Both the position numbers and the translations under genes were made by a program. The notes beneath the pieces are model-generated. The model was not told the origin of the DNA. It ran no database searches and saw only the letters and a list, made by a program, of their open reading frames with translations. This document shows, one piece after another, positions 56,668 through 64,000 of a stretch of 64,000 bases of DNA (its first letter is position 1; every line of letters starts with the position of its first letter). Source of the DNA: Deinococcus radiopugnans ATCC 19172 (GTDB taxonomy: Bacteria > Deinococcota > Deinococci > Deinococcales > Deinococcaceae); contig NZ_VDMO01000004.1 of the NCBI RefSeq assembly GCF_006335125.1, positions 124,001 to 188,000 of the forward strand. The letters run 5' to 3'.

Positions 56668-57058
56668 GTCAGGAGGGGTGAGGCAGAACGTCCGGGGCAC
56701 CTCGCCCTGGGAAACGAGTGTGGGCTACTCGCGCGCCGTGCGCGTGGGCAACGTGGTGCATGTGGCCGGGACCACCGCCACCGTGAACGGCGAGGTGGTG
56801 GGTGTGGGCGACCCCTACGAGCAGACCCACGTGATTCTCGGGATCATCCACAATGCTCTGAAGGAAGCCGGGGCCGCGCTGGAAGACGTGGTGCGGACCC
56901 GCATCTTCGTCACCGACATCTCGCATTGGCAGGAGGTGGGCCGCGCCCACGGCGAGGTCTTCGGGCACATCCGCCCGGCGGCGACGATGGTGCAGGTGGC
57001 CGCCCTGATTGACCCGCAGCATCTGGTGGAAATCGAGGCCGAGGCCATCATTTCGTGA
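56657..57058 (+). CDS. Rid-family (YjgF/YER057c) protein lacking the catalytic arginine
   Basis: About 133 residues from the ATG at 56657; a GTG at 56648 or 56678 could also serve. Rid fold: GTSPWETSVGYSRAVRVGNVVHVAGTT, VRTRIFVTDISHWQEVG, and VQVAALIDPQHLVEIEAEAI. RidA enzymes hydrolyse reactive enamines using an Arg in the PAR(S/T) motif; here the corresponding segment is RPAATMVQVA, without Arg, as in the less-studied Rid subgroups. It overlaps the preceding and following genes. Confidence 0.82.
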   Translation: MPNRSGGVRQNVRGTSPWETSVGYSRAVRVGNVVHVAGTTATVNGEVVGVGDPYEQTHVILGIIHNALKEAGAALEDVVRTRIFVTDISHWQEVGRAHGEVFGHIRPAATMVQVAALIDPQHLVEIEAEAIIS

Positions 57059-57843
57059 GTCTGGCCCCGGATTTGAACCGTCATGCCAAGCTGGACGCGC
57101 GGTTGCGCGACGCTCTGCGCGCCGATGAACGCATCAGCCACGCGCTGGCCTACGGCAGTTTCACGCAGGGCACGGCAGACGGGTTCAGCGATCTGGAATA
57201 CTGGCTTTATCTGGCGCCAGACGCTGACTTTGACGTGTGCGGCTGGCTCGAAACGCTGACGCCCGTTCTGCACTTTGTCGTCAACGAGTTTGGCACGCCC
57301 ACCGCCATCCTCTCTGGTCTGCTGCGGGTAGAACTGCACGCCGTTCCCAATACGCGCCTGGCAGGGCTGGAGGACTGGGGCAACGAACACCTCTTTCCCG
57401 AGCGGATGCTGGTCAAGGACCCGGACGGGCGCCTTCGGGCGGCGTTGCAAAAGCTAGCCGCGAAAGCCCCGCCCCACCCAGATACGCAGGCCACGCTGGA
57501 CCGCCTGCTGAACTGGATGGCTTTCGGACTAAACGTGCTGGCGCGCGGCGAGCGCATCCGGGCGCACGGGCTGCTGTGGTGGATTCAGGGCGGCCTTCTC
57601 CCGCTGGCCTCTGTGGAATCCGGCCACACGGAATATCTGCTCAACCCAGCAAGGCTGGCCGAGCGGCGGCTAAGCGCAGACACGTTGCGGCGGTATGCCG
57701 CCATCACAGGCAGCGTGGATGATCTGGAGGCCGCCTATTCGGAGGCCGTCGGCTGGACCCTGGAACTGGCCGCAAGTCTGGGCTTGAAGGTAAATCCGGA
57801 ACTGGCGCAGGATTTAAGGGAACGTGCGAGGGTGGGCGCATGA
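57055..57843 (+). CDS. Nucleotidyltransferase similar to lincosamide-type adenylyltransferases
   Basis: 262 residues. N-terminal nucleotidyltransferase site: YGSFTQGTADGFSDLEYWLY (Gly-Ser and the Asp-x-Glu metal ligands, about 33-52), and a helical C-terminal domain (LLNWMAFGLNVLARGERIRAHGLLWWIQGGLLPL). This arrangement is close to Lnu(F)-like enzymes, which adenylylate lincosamides; substrates of chromosomal relatives are mostly unknown. GTG start overlaps the Rid stop. The ATG of the next gene overlaps its stop. Confidence 0.75.
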   Translation: MSLAPDLNRHAKLDARLRDALRADERISHALAYGSFTQGTADGFSDLEYWLYLAPDADFDVCGWLETLTPVLHFVVNEFGTPTAILSGLLRVELHAVPNTRLAGLEDWGNEHLFPERMLVKDPDGRLRAALQKLAAKAPPHPDTQATLDRLLNWMAFGLNVLARGERIRAHGLLWWIQGGLLPLASVESGHTEYLLNPARLAERRLSADTLRRYAAITGSVDDLEAAYSEAVGWTLELAASLGLKVNPELAQDLRERARVGA

Positions 57844-58787
57844 CCTCTCCCCTGCTCCCACCACATGCACCCCGCCTGGGCCTGGGGTTGGCCGCGCTGG
57901 GCCGGCCCGGCTACATCAATCTGGGCCACGGCGAGGATCTGACCGACAAGACCGTGGAGGCCATGCGGGAACACGCCTGGACCGTGCTGGACCGCGCCTG
58001 GGCCGCCGGACTGCGCTATTTCGACGCCGCCCGCAGTTACGGACGCGCCGAGGACTTTCTGGGTGGCTGGCTGCGGGAACGCGGCTATCCAGCAACGGTG
58101 GGCAGCAAGTGGGGCTACACCTACGTCGCCAACTGGCGAACCGACGCCGACACGCACGAGATCAAGAGCCACGATCTGGACACGCTGGACCGGCAGTGGC
58201 CCGAAACGCTTGAGGCGCTGGGCCGCCAGCCAGACCTGTACCTGATCCACTCCGCGACGCTTGCCACGGGCGTGCTGGAGGACGTGCGGGTGCTGGCACG
58301 GCTGGCCGAACGGGCGGCAGGGGGCGTGCGCGTGGGCCTGTCCACCAGCGGGCCGGGACAGGCCGAGACGTTGCGGCGAGCACTAGAGGTCGCGGTGGAC
58401 GGCGTGAACCCCTTCAGCGCCGTGCAGGCCACCTGGAACCTGCTGGAGCCGTCGGCGGGGACGGCGCTGGCAGAGGCAGATGCGGCGGGCTGGGCGGTGG
58501 TGGTCAAGGAGGCGGTGGCCAATGGGCGGCTGGCCGGACGCGCCACCCTTCCCCCTGCGCTGGCCGAACTCTGCGCCGGGTTGAACGCCACCCCCGACGC
58601 GGTGGCCCTGGCCGCCGCCCTCGCTCAGCCGTGGGCCGACGGGGTGCTGAGCGGGGCAACCACGGTGGAGCAGCTGGAGAGCAATCTGCAGGCGCTGACG
58701 CTGGCGGGCGATTTCTCAGGGCTGGCCGGCCTGGCCGAGTCCCCAGCCTCCTACTGGCGCACGCGGGCCGGGCTGGCCTGGAACTGA
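57840..58787 (+). CDS. Aldo/keto reductase
   Basis: 315 residues in the NAD(P)H-dependent AKR barrel: LGLGLAALGRPGYINLG, catalytic Asp and Tyr in RYFDAARSYGRAEDF (about 60-74), Lys in VGSKWGYTY, His in LYLIHSAT, and the cofactor end ATTVEQLESNLQAL. Similar to galactose/pyridoxal dehydrogenase-like AKRs; the substrate is unknown. Last gene of a four-gene overlapping run from 55150. Confidence 0.87.
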   Translation: MTSPLLPPHAPRLGLGLAALGRPGYINLGHGEDLTDKTVEAMREHAWTVLDRAWAAGLRYFDAARSYGRAEDFLGGWLRERGYPATVGSKWGYTYVANWRTDADTHEIKSHDLDTLDRQWPETLEALGRQPDLYLIHSATLATGVLEDVRVLARLAERAAGGVRVGLSTSGPGQAETLRRALEVAVDGVNPFSAVQATWNLLEPSAGTALAEADAAGWAVVVKEAVANGRLAGRATLPPALAELCAGLNATPDAVALAAALAQPWADGVLSGATTVEQLESNLQALTLAGDFSGLAGLAESPASYWRTRAGLAWN

Positions 58788-58818
58788 GGGGGAGCCCCCC
58801 TGGTCACGGCCCATTCCA

Positions 58819-59514
58819 CTATTCCTCTCCCCCGTCCGCCAGCTCCTGCAGGGCCGGGCGGATGTTGACCAGTTCCGACGTGGCCGTGTGCCACACCAGC
58901 GCCGGGTCAATGCCGAAATAGTCGTGCGCCACCAGGTTGCGGATGTCACGCAGGTAGGCCCAAGGCACCTGCGGGTGGCGGTCCTCCACGCTCTGCGGGA
59001 TGAACTTGGTGGTCTCGCCCAGTCGCGCAAGGTTTCGCAGCACGGCGTCGCGGGTCCGCTCGTCCGCAATGAAACTGTCCAGTGTGTGGTCCGCCGTGTA
59101 GTCACGCACGCGGTCCAGGGCGTCCAGCACGTCATGCAGCCGCCAGCGCCAGCGTTTGCGCCGGAAGGTGGTCTGGGGATGGCGCGGCACCTCCATGACG
59201 TCCACCGCGTCGCTCAGAATCTCGCGGCGCAGTTGCGGCTTGAGGCCGCCCTCGGTCAGCACGTCGATGCGGCGGCGCAGGGTGTCCTCGAACAGGTCCT
59301 TGACGTTCATCAGGTCCAGCAGCCCGGCCTCGCCCGCAAAGTCCACCAGCAGGTCCACATCGGACAGGTCCGTGGCCTCGCCGCGCGCCACCGAGCCGAA
59401 GATCCGCACGCGGGACGCGCCCATGCCGCGCCACTGGGGTTCCACCGAGCGGATGATGCGCGCCACTTCTTGCAGGCTGGTGTCGGGAAACAGGTGCGGC
59501 GAGGCGGAGTTCAC
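58819..59514 (-). CDS. Single-chain MNT nucleotidyltransferase-HEPN fusion (MntA-HepT type)
   Basis: About 231 residues from GTG 59514 (TATCTT six bases before); GTG 59535 is possible and adds seven residues. The N-terminal half is a minimal nucleotidyltransferase: [20 protein letters not shown] (Gly-Ser and the Asp-x-Asp metal pair). The C-terminal half is a HEPN domain with the catalytic RNase motif in [12 protein letters not shown], matching R-x4-H-x-Y; in separate HepT proteins that Tyr is AMP-modified by MntA. The linker is [11 protein letters not shown]. Normally toxin and antitoxin are separate genes, so the fusion is unusual. The frame is intact throughout. Confidence 0.85.
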   Translation of the reverse strand: MNSASPHLFPDTSLQEVARIIRSVEPQWRGMGASRVRIFGSVARGEATDLSDVDLLVDFAGEAGLLDLMNVKDLFEDTLRRRIDVLTEGGLKPQLRREILSDAVDVMEVPRHPQTTFRRKRWRWRLHDVLDALDRVRDYTADHTLDSFIADERTRDAVLRNLARLGETTKFIPQSVEDRHPQVPWAYLRDIRNLVAHDYFGIDPALVWHTATSELVNIRPALQELADGGEE

Positions 59515-59520
59515 CGTATG

Positions 59521-59545
59521 AAGATAGCGGTCCACGCTCTAGCAT
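59521..59545. promoter_or_regulatory. Divergent leaderless promoters of the MNT-HEPN gene and acpS
   Basis: TATCTT on the minus strand (59521-59526) lies six bases before GTG 59514. TAGCAT on the plus strand (59540-59545) lies seven bases before the acpS ATG. Confidence 0.45.
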
Positions 59546-59552
59546 CACGGTC

Positions 59553-59936
59553 ATGATCGTCGCCGTGGGCCATGACCTGATCGAGATTGCGCGCATCCGC
59601 CGCATGCTGGAGCGCGAGGGACCGCGCGCCGAACGGCTGTTCGCCCCCGAGGAACAGGCGTACTGCGCCCGTCTGAGCGACCCGGCCCCCAGTCTGGCCG
59701 CCCGCTTCGCCGCCAAGGAGGCCTTTCAGAAGGTCTGGCCCCGCCCCCACGGCTGGCGCGACGTGTGGGTGGTGCGCCTTGCCACGCCGGACGGCCCGTT
59801 TCCCTTTGCCCGACCCACGCTGGGCTTCATTCCCGAGATCGAGGCCGAGATGCGGGAACGCGGCTGGGTGGCGCACCTGACGCTGACCCACACGAAAGAA
59901 CACGCCTCGGCGGTGGTGGTGCTGGAGAAGCGTTAG
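59553..59936 (+). CDS. acpS: Holo-[acyl-carrier-protein] synthase
   Basis: AcpS transfers 4'-phosphopantetheine from CoA to ACP. 127 residues, normal length. Magnesium-binding motifs: [11 protein letters not shown] at the N-terminus and [12 protein letters not shown] in the middle. SHT-like [12 protein letters not shown] closes the domain. Confidence 0.94.
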   Translation: MIVAVGHDLIEIARIRRMLEREGPRAERLFAPEEQAYCARLSDPAPSLAARFAAKEAFQKVWPRPHGWRDVWVVRLATPDGPFPFARPTLGFIPEIEAEMRERGWVAHLTLTHTKEHASAVVVLEKR

Positions 59937-59939
59937 GCT
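59934..59939 (+). promoter_or_regulatory. Leaderless -10 box (TAGGCT)
   Basis: A seven-base gap to the ATG at 59947; the box shares its TAG with the acpS stop codon. Confidence 0.4.
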
Positions 59940-59946
59940 GGCCCCC

Positions 59947-60825
59947 ATGCCCATTCGCCTGATTGCCACCGATCTGGACGGCACGCTGCTGCGCCCCGAC
60001 CTGAGCGTCAGCCCGCGCACCCGCCGGGCGCTGGACGCGGCGCGGGCCGCGGGCCTCCTGGTTGTTCCGGTCACGGCGCGGCAACCGCGTGGCGTCCGGC
60101 GGATTGCAGAGGCGGCCGCCTTCACCGGGTGGGCGCTGTGCGGCAACGGCGCGCACGGCGTTCACCTGACCACCGGGGAGGTGCTGTTCGAGGCCCATGT
60201 GGAGGTGGCGGCGCAACGTGCGCTGGCCGAGGCCCTGTCCGGGCGCCTTCCCGGCGTGCTGTTCGTGAGCGTGCGGCGTGGGGGCGAAGTGTTCGTCGCC
60301 CAGAAAGGCTACGCCGAACTGGCCCACTTCGAGGACCACAAGCGTGAGCCGGGAGAGATGGGCCGCCACCAGCTGGACGACGTGCTGGCCGAACCCAGCC
60401 TGAAATTCATCGTGCGCCACCCGGCGCTGACCCCGCGCGAATTGCTGGCGGAAGTCCAGGCCCTGGCACTGGGCGGCTACGCGGTAACCCACAGCGGCGC
60501 ACCGTTTCTGGAAGTGCTGGCCGAGGGGGTCAGCAAGGCGTGGGGCCTGTCGCGGCTGTGCGAGACACTGGGGATCGCCAGGGAGGAGGTGCTGGCCTTC
60601 GGGGACGCCCCCAACGACGCCGAGATGCTGGCGTGGGCCGGGCGCGGCGTGGCGATGGCGAATGCGGAGCCTGAAGCGCTGGCGGCGGCAGATGAAATCA
60701 CCCTGAGCAACGCGGAGGACGGGGTGGCAGCAGTGATCGAGCAGCTGCTCTACCTGGTACCGCCCGCCGCTCCCGCTTCGGGGATGCCCTGCGGCCCGTC
60801 CGGTGCCTCGTCGTCCGGCTCGTAG
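59947..60825 (+). CDS. Cof-type HAD-superfamily phosphatase
   Basis: 292 residues. HAD motif I ATDLDGTLLRP, motif II VPVTARQPRG, a C2B cap (about 85-190), and motifs III/IV with the Lys region VSKAWGLSRLCE and FGDAPNDAEMLAWAG. Members dephosphorylate sugar phosphates or cofactors. The last 25 residues are antisense to the HTH gene, whose 3' end overlaps by 76 bp. Confidence 0.9.
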   Translation: MPIRLIATDLDGTLLRPDLSVSPRTRRALDAARAAGLLVVPVTARQPRGVRRIAEAAAFTGWALCGNGAHGVHLTTGEVLFEAHVEVAAQRALAEALSGRLPGVLFVSVRRGGEVFVAQKGYAELAHFEDHKREPGEMGRHQLDDVLAEPSLKFIVRHPALTPRELLAEVQALALGGYAVTHSGAPFLEVLAEGVSKAWGLSRLCETLGIAREEVLAFGDAPNDAEMLAWAGRGVAMANAEPEALAAADEITLSNAEDGVAAVIEQLLYLVPPAAPASGMPCGPSGASSSGS

Positions 60826-61016
60826 TCCAGCAGGTCACCCGGCACGCAGTCCAGCGCGCGGCACAGGGCGGCCAGCGTCTCGAAGCGCACGCCCTTGACC
60901 TTACCGGTTCGCAGCAGCGAGAGGTTGGCCTCGGTGATGCCGATTTCGGCGGCCAGATCCTTGCCCCGGCGTTTGCGCAGGGCCATCATCACGTCCAGAC
61001 GCACGACGATGGGCAT
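60750..61016 (-). CDS. XRE/YozG-like helix-turn-helix regulator
   Basis: 88 residues from the ATG at 61016. The HTH reads MPIVVRLDVMMALRKRRGKD, then LAAEIGITEANLSLLRTGKV and FETLAALCRALDCVPGDLLDY. This is the small regulator group that regularly accompanies DUF2975 membrane proteins. It lies 13 bp after the DUF2975 gene on the same strand. The palindrome at 61616-61634 may be its target. Confidence 0.9.
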   Translation of the reverse strand: MPIVVRLDVMMALRKRRGKDLAAEIGITEANLSLLRTGKVKGVRFETLAALCRALDCVPGDLLDYEPDDEAPDGPQGIPEAGAAGGTR

Positions 61017-61029
61017 CAGGAAAGCTCCA

Positions 61030-61575
61030 TCAGACAAAGCCGTCGCTGTCGGCCTTGAGGGCACTGGACGTCTGCAACACGTCTTTCAGCAGGTCTGCCA
61101 TCACGATCAGCAGCGCGCCCAGCACGCCCAGCGTCAACACCTCGGTGCTGAGCGTGACGTCAAAACCGCCCCGCGCCTCCAGCCAGCGCGTCCCACTGGG
61201 CACGCCCACCGCCGTGAGTGCCGCGCTGAGCAGCAGCGCACTGCCAACCCGCCGCAGCAGCCGTGCGGTCCCTGCGTTCCACAATTCCCCAGCGCCCAGG
61301 TGCCGCAGGTAGTTCTGGGCGGCCCAGATCGCCGCCGCCAGTGCCAGCGCCGGGGCGGCCCACAACGCCCGCAGGCTGACCCAAGTCAGGACTTCTCCTG
61401 GCGCCACGCCGCCCGTCGGGCTCAGTTCACGCCACTCGCGAACCTGCAACAGCAGCGGTTTCAGGAAGTCCGAGACGGCAATGGAGACGACCAGGACCAC
61501 AAACAGGGACAGCGAGAGCGCCCACAGCTTTCTGGCCCTGTCCGCCGCACGCTGCCGGGCGGTTTCCCAATCCAC
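61030..61575 (-). CDS. DUF2975-family membrane protein
   Basis: From the GTG at 61575 (AGGAGG eight bases before) 181 residues; an ATG at 61602 would lie within the -10 box. Four hydrophobic segments: LWALSLSLFVVLVVSIAVS, LWAAPALALAAAIWA, VGSALLLSAALTAVG and LTLGVLGALLIVMADLL. DUF2975 proteins are paired with YozG-like regulators, and the pair may sense a membrane signal. Role unknown. Confidence 0.82.
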   Translation of the reverse strand: MDWETARQRAADRARKLWALSLSLFVVLVVSIAVSDFLKPLLLQVREWRELSPTGGVAPGEVLTWVSLRALWAAPALALAAAIWAAQNYLRHLGAGELWNAGTARLLRRVGSALLLSAALTAVGVPSGTRWLEARGGFDVTLSTEVLTLGVLGALLIVMADLLKDVLQTSSALKADSDGFV

Positions 61576-61597
61576 CCGCTGACCCTCCTGAGACGTC

Positions 61598-61634
61598 ATC
61601 ATACCACGACAATATATTATTGCGGAACAATAAT
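61598..61634 (-). promoter_or_regulatory. Promoter and operator of the DUF2975/HTH pair
   Basis: -10 TATGAT (61598-61603) is preceded by the palindrome ATTATTGCGGAACAATAAT (61616-61634; 7-bp arms, 5-base centre), which covers the -35 region. This is likely the autoregulatory site. Confidence 0.5.
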
Positions 61635-61702
61635 CAAGCAGGGGAAAAGAAGATGGTCTCCCAGCTGACAGCCCTGCCCGATTCCGCCTTGTACGCTGGC
61701 GT

Positions 61703-62254
61703 ATGAACGCCTCAGTGCCACTTCATCCAGAGCCGATTTATTCGGCGCCGCCCGCCCTGTCGCCGATGAAGGGAGTGGCGCTGGCCCTCGCGTTGCTGGT
61801 CGCCAGCCCGGCAGCAGGGGCGCAGAGCGCAGCGCCGGTTCCGAACAGACCGGCGGCCACTCCCTCCACGCGCACGCCCGCCGAGCAGACTGCCTTCACG
61901 CGGGGGCACGCGCTGATGGCCGAGTTTCTGGCCCTCAAGGTGGAACGGTTATGGAATGCCTTCACCCCAGACGTGCAGGCGCAGTACGGATCGCTGGCGG
62001 GCTTCACGGCTTTCCGCAAGACGGGCTTCGAGCAGTACGGCAAGGAAACCAGGGTGGTGCGCGAGCGGACCTTCACGCAGGGCGGCGAGGCGCTGTACGT
62101 CCGCAGCAGCATCTACGAGAAGTTCCCCGATCAGGTCTGGGCCTTCGTGATGGGCTTCACGGGCGAGAAGATCACGTCTTTTGGCGTGCTGCTGGAAGAC
62201 GAGCGCACCGACGATCCGGTGGCACTGGGAGATCCGGTGGCGCTGGGAGACTGA
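61703..62254 (+). CDS. Exported DUF3887-like protein
   Basis: 183 residues (a shorter start at 61766 gives a more typical signal peptide, KGVALALALLVASPAAGAQ; a TACGCT box five bases before 61703 favours the longer one). The mature part (AEFLALKVERLWNAFTPDVQ, TFTQGGEALYVRSSIYEKF, VMGFTGEKITSFGVL) has the nuclear-transport-factor-2-like pattern of DUF3887. The C-terminus ends in DPVALGDPVALGD from an 18-bp tandem duplication. Confidence 0.7.
   Translation: MNASVPLHPEPIYSAPPALSPMKGVALALALLVASPAAGAQSAAPVPNRPAATPSTRTPAEQTAFTRGHALMAEFLALKVERLWNAFTPDVQAQYGSLAGFTAFRKTGFEQYGKETRVVRERTFTQGGEALYVRSSIYEKFPDQVWAFVMGFTGEKITSFGVLLEDERTDDPVALGDPVALGD
62213..62248 (+). repeat. 18-bp tandem duplication with one mismatch
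   Basis: GATCCGGTGGC(A/G)CTGGGA occurs twice in direct succession at the end of the exported protein gene, adding six residues. Confidence 0.9.
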
Positions 62255-62261
62255 GGGTCTC

Positions 62262-62669
62262 CTACGGCCCGCTCTGTTGCGCGAGCACCTCACCGTCCCG
62301 ATTGGTCACGGCAAAGCTGTACTGCTGGGCTTCCAGCCGTTTCCAGCCCACGCGCTGGCCCTCGCAGGCGTCGGGCAGCACCACCTGTGACGCTGCGGGA
62401 TAGCGGTGACCCATGCTGCTCTGCCGGAACAGTTCCAGCGTGCGGGCCAGCGCGACGGCGCAGTTCTGGGCAGCGGCGCGGGCCGTCACGTCACCCGCGT
62501 TGACGGTTCCCGTGACCTGCGGGCCGGTCTGCAGCGACGCCACCTCCGTTTCCAGCGCGTCAATGCGGGCATTCAGGGCGGCGAGCTGCCGCTCGACCTC
62601 CGGGTCCGGCCCAGGAGACTGGCAGCCGCTCAGCAGCAGGACGGGCAACAGGAGGAGGCCAGCTTTCAC
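62262..62669 (-). CDS. Small lipoprotein with a coiled-coil segment
   Basis: The GTG at 62669, seven bases after TAGCGT, is preferred over the GTG inside the box. 135 residues: signal VKAGLLLLPVLLLSGC with lipobox, then a coiled coil (EVERQLAALNARIDALETEV, about 25-45) and a domain with two cysteines (AAQNCAVALA, LPDACEGQRVG). Lpp-like spacing suggests an envelope role; no family recognised. Confidence 0.72.
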   Translation of the reverse strand: MKAGLLLLPVLLLSGCQSPGPDPEVERQLAALNARIDALETEVASLQTGPQVTGTVNAGDVTARAAAQNCAVALARTLELFRQSSMGHRYPAASQVVLPDACEGQRVGWKRLEAQQYSFAVTNRDGEVLAQQSGP

Positions 62670-62676
62670 ACCCACC

Positions 62677-62682
62677 ACGCTA
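62677..62682 (-). promoter_or_regulatory. Leaderless -10 box (TAGCGT) of the small lipoprotein
   Basis: A seven-base gap to GTG 62669 decides the start. Confidence 0.5.
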
Positions 62683-62726
62683 GAACCTGCGGCCCAGGCC
62701 AGGGTGAAGACGGCGCTTATGGATTC

Positions 62727-63962
62727 TCAGCGGTTCAGGACGCTCACGATCTCGATGTGACTGGTCTGGGGGTAGAAGTCGTGCGGCGTCACCTCGCCCA
62801 GTTTCCAGCCGCGCCGCACCAGATCGCCCACGTCACGCGCCCAGGTGGCCGGGTCGCAGGAGATGTACACCAGCCGGTCGGCGGTGCTGGAATCGATGTG
62901 AATCCGCGCCCCCTCTTCCAGCCCGGCGCGCGGGGGGTCGACGACGATCACGTCGGTGCCCAGTTCGCTGAAGCGGGCCGCGTCGCCGCCCACGTAGGTC
63001 ACGTTGCCCTCGGCCCGCCCGGCAGCCACACTCTCGGCCACGTCCTGCCGCCCCCGCGCCAGGGCCTCGGGCGAGGCGTCCAGCACGGTGACGCGGCGAA
63101 AGTTGGGGGCCAGGTGGCGGCCAATGGCGCCCGCGCCGCCGTACAGATCGACGGCGTGTTCGCCGCTGCCCGCCAGTTCGGCGGCGCTGACGTAGGCCAG
63201 ACCCGCCGCCGCCGGATTGACCTGCGCGAAGCCGGTGGCGCTCACGCTGACCTGCACGCGCCCGAACTGTTCGCGGATTTCCGATTCCCCGGCGATCAGG
63301 CGCACGCCCGCGCTGAAGCGGCGTCCAGCCGGCTGGGCCAGGGACACGCCCACCACCCCGGCGTCCATCAGGTGATCGCTGGCCCGCAGGAACACGCGCG
63401 GCTCGCCGGCCCCGATCAGGGCAGCCACCACCTCGCCGGTCAGGGCGCTGGCACGGAAAGCCACCTCGCTCGCCGGATCCAGATGCGCCGGATCGATCTT
63501 GTTCACGATGGCCGAGATGGCGGCCATGACCAGGGGATCCTCGCCCACCACCAGCGGCTCGTTGCCGCGCCGTTCGCGGTAGGCCAGTCCCGTAGGCGTG
63601 ACCAGATACTGCGCGGTGTTGCGGTAGTGCCACTCGCTGGGGCTGGGCAGCGTCTCGTTGACTCCGTGCTGGAGCTTGGCAATCCGGCTCAGCGCCTCCC
63701 GGACGAAGTCGCGCTTGTAGCGCAGCTGCGCGGCGTAGCTGGCGTGGGCCAGATCGGCGGTGGGCAGGCGGGGGCCGTCCACGCGGTCTGGGCTGGCCTC
63801 CAGCACCTCCAGGGTCACGCCCTGACGCACGCCCCGGCCGGAGCGCACGCTGGCGCGCACCCGTTCGCCGGGCAGCGCGCCGCGCACCAGCACCACGCCG
63901 CCCTCGTCACGGGCCAGCCCCAGACCCCCGGCCACGAGTTTTTCTATGTTCAGGGTCAGCAC
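62727..63962 (-). CDS. TRAM-domain 23S rRNA (uracil-5-)-methyltransferase, RumA/RlmD type without Fe-S cysteines
   Basis: At least 411 residues; the frame stays open to the window edge, so the true start may lie beyond. TRAM domain ([20 protein letters not shown]), central domain, and Rossmann fold: [27 protein letters not shown] (SAM site), [15 protein letters not shown] and the catalytic [12 protein letters not shown]. The only cysteine is the catalytic one; the usual Fe-S region reads [18 protein letters not shown]. The product modifies U747 or U1939 type positions. Confidence 0.85.
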   Translation of the reverse strand: MLTLNIEKLVAGGLGLARDEGGVVLVRGALPGERVRASVRSGRGVRQGVTLEVLEASPDRVDGPRLPTADLAHASYAAQLRYKRDFVREALSRIAKLQHGVNETLPSPSEWHYRNTAQYLVTPTGLAYRERRGNEPLVVGEDPLVMAAISAIVNKIDPAHLDPASEVAFRASALTGEVVAALIGAGEPRVFLRASDHLMDAGVVGVSLAQPAGRRFSAGVRLIAGESEIREQFGRVQVSVSATGFAQVNPAAAGLAYVSAAELAGSGEHAVDLYGGAGAIGRHLAPNFRRVTVLDASPEALARGRQDVAESVAAGRAEGNVTYVGGDAARFSELGTDVIVVDPPRAGLEEGARIHIDSSTADRLVYISCDPATWARDVGDLVRRGWKLGEVTPHDFYPQTSHIEIVSVLNR

Positions 63963-64000
63963 TTCGGGTTGGGGGGCATTCTGGGGGGCAGCTTCAGACA

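Noticed and set aside
58819..59535. MNT and HEPN as two genes with a sequencing frameshift
   Set aside because: One frame runs through both domains without a stop, and no internal ribosome site or start is evident at the junction.

Overview
The window looks like chromosomal DNA of a Deinococcus species. This is inferred from very high GC, a lysine route of the alpha-aminoadipate type (homocitrate synthase next to a LysY/ArgC reductase), a short HisG with a HisZ partner, a bacilliredoxin-like protein, and many promoters whose TANNNT -10 box lies only 6-8 bases before the start codon, the leaderless pattern known from this genus. The species cannot be named from the sequence. Almost everything is core metabolism, RNA modification, transport and DNA maintenance. 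There is no rRNA, prophage, CRISPR array or intact transposase.

Layout. 1-7 kb: flotillin-like protein (5' cut), Ohr, a bacilliredoxin fusion, a small orphan protein, a 437-bp non-coding inverted-repeat element, an rRNA methyltransferase, MraY, GNAT and RlmH. 7-13.6 kb: a small membrane/TPR-like operon leading into RsmI, PfkA, a branched-chain amino acid binding protein, MgtC-like protein, SRP RNA and LysY. 13.7-23.6 kb: homocitrate synthase, PhzF-like protein, RlmN, a TPR exoprotein, a SPOR-Rex-lipoprotein operon and a periplasmic nucleotidase. 23.6-29.7 kb: a 2-hydroxyacid oxidation region (lactate-monooxygenase-like flavoenzyme, GlcE, GlcD, GlcF) and an LLM flavoprotein. 30-33.6 kb: a disordered BON protein, a two-tRNA operon, HisG and HisZ. 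33.7-41.8 kb: lipoproteins and a full Liv transporter (K, H, M, G, F). 42-48.4 kb: two unrelated glutamine synthetases (type I and type III) flanking a short UvrA-like ATPase. 48.4-53 kb: PAP2-like protein, FolD, NusB, Asp23 and LigA. 53-64 kb: a BMP-family binding protein, N-formylglutamate amidohydrolase family protein, secreted proteins, a Rid protein, a nucleotidyltransferase, an aldo/keto reductase, a fused MNT-HEPN protein, AcpS, HAD phosphatase, an HTH/DUF2975 pair and a TRAM/RumA-type methyltransferase without Fe-S cysteines.

How the genes connect. Nitrogen supply is well represented (Liv uptake, a second Liv-type binding protein, two glutamine synthetases, histidine and lysine synthesis). 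Translation quality is served by five RNA methyltransferases, SRP RNA and two tRNAs. Redox handling appears in Ohr, the bacilliredoxin fusion, Rex and the glycolate/lactate flavoenzymes.

Most striking: (1) the 437-bp element inserted at a TA in a palindromic TTAA where two convergent genes shared overlapping stop codons; it contains two tandem 140-bp repeats whose stems differ in sequence but keep pairing. (2) Leaderless mini-ORFs whose stop overlaps the start of the next gene (at 7076, 28439 and 46091). (3) An octamer-built inverted repeat between glcF and glcD. (4) A single-chain MNT-HEPN fusion.
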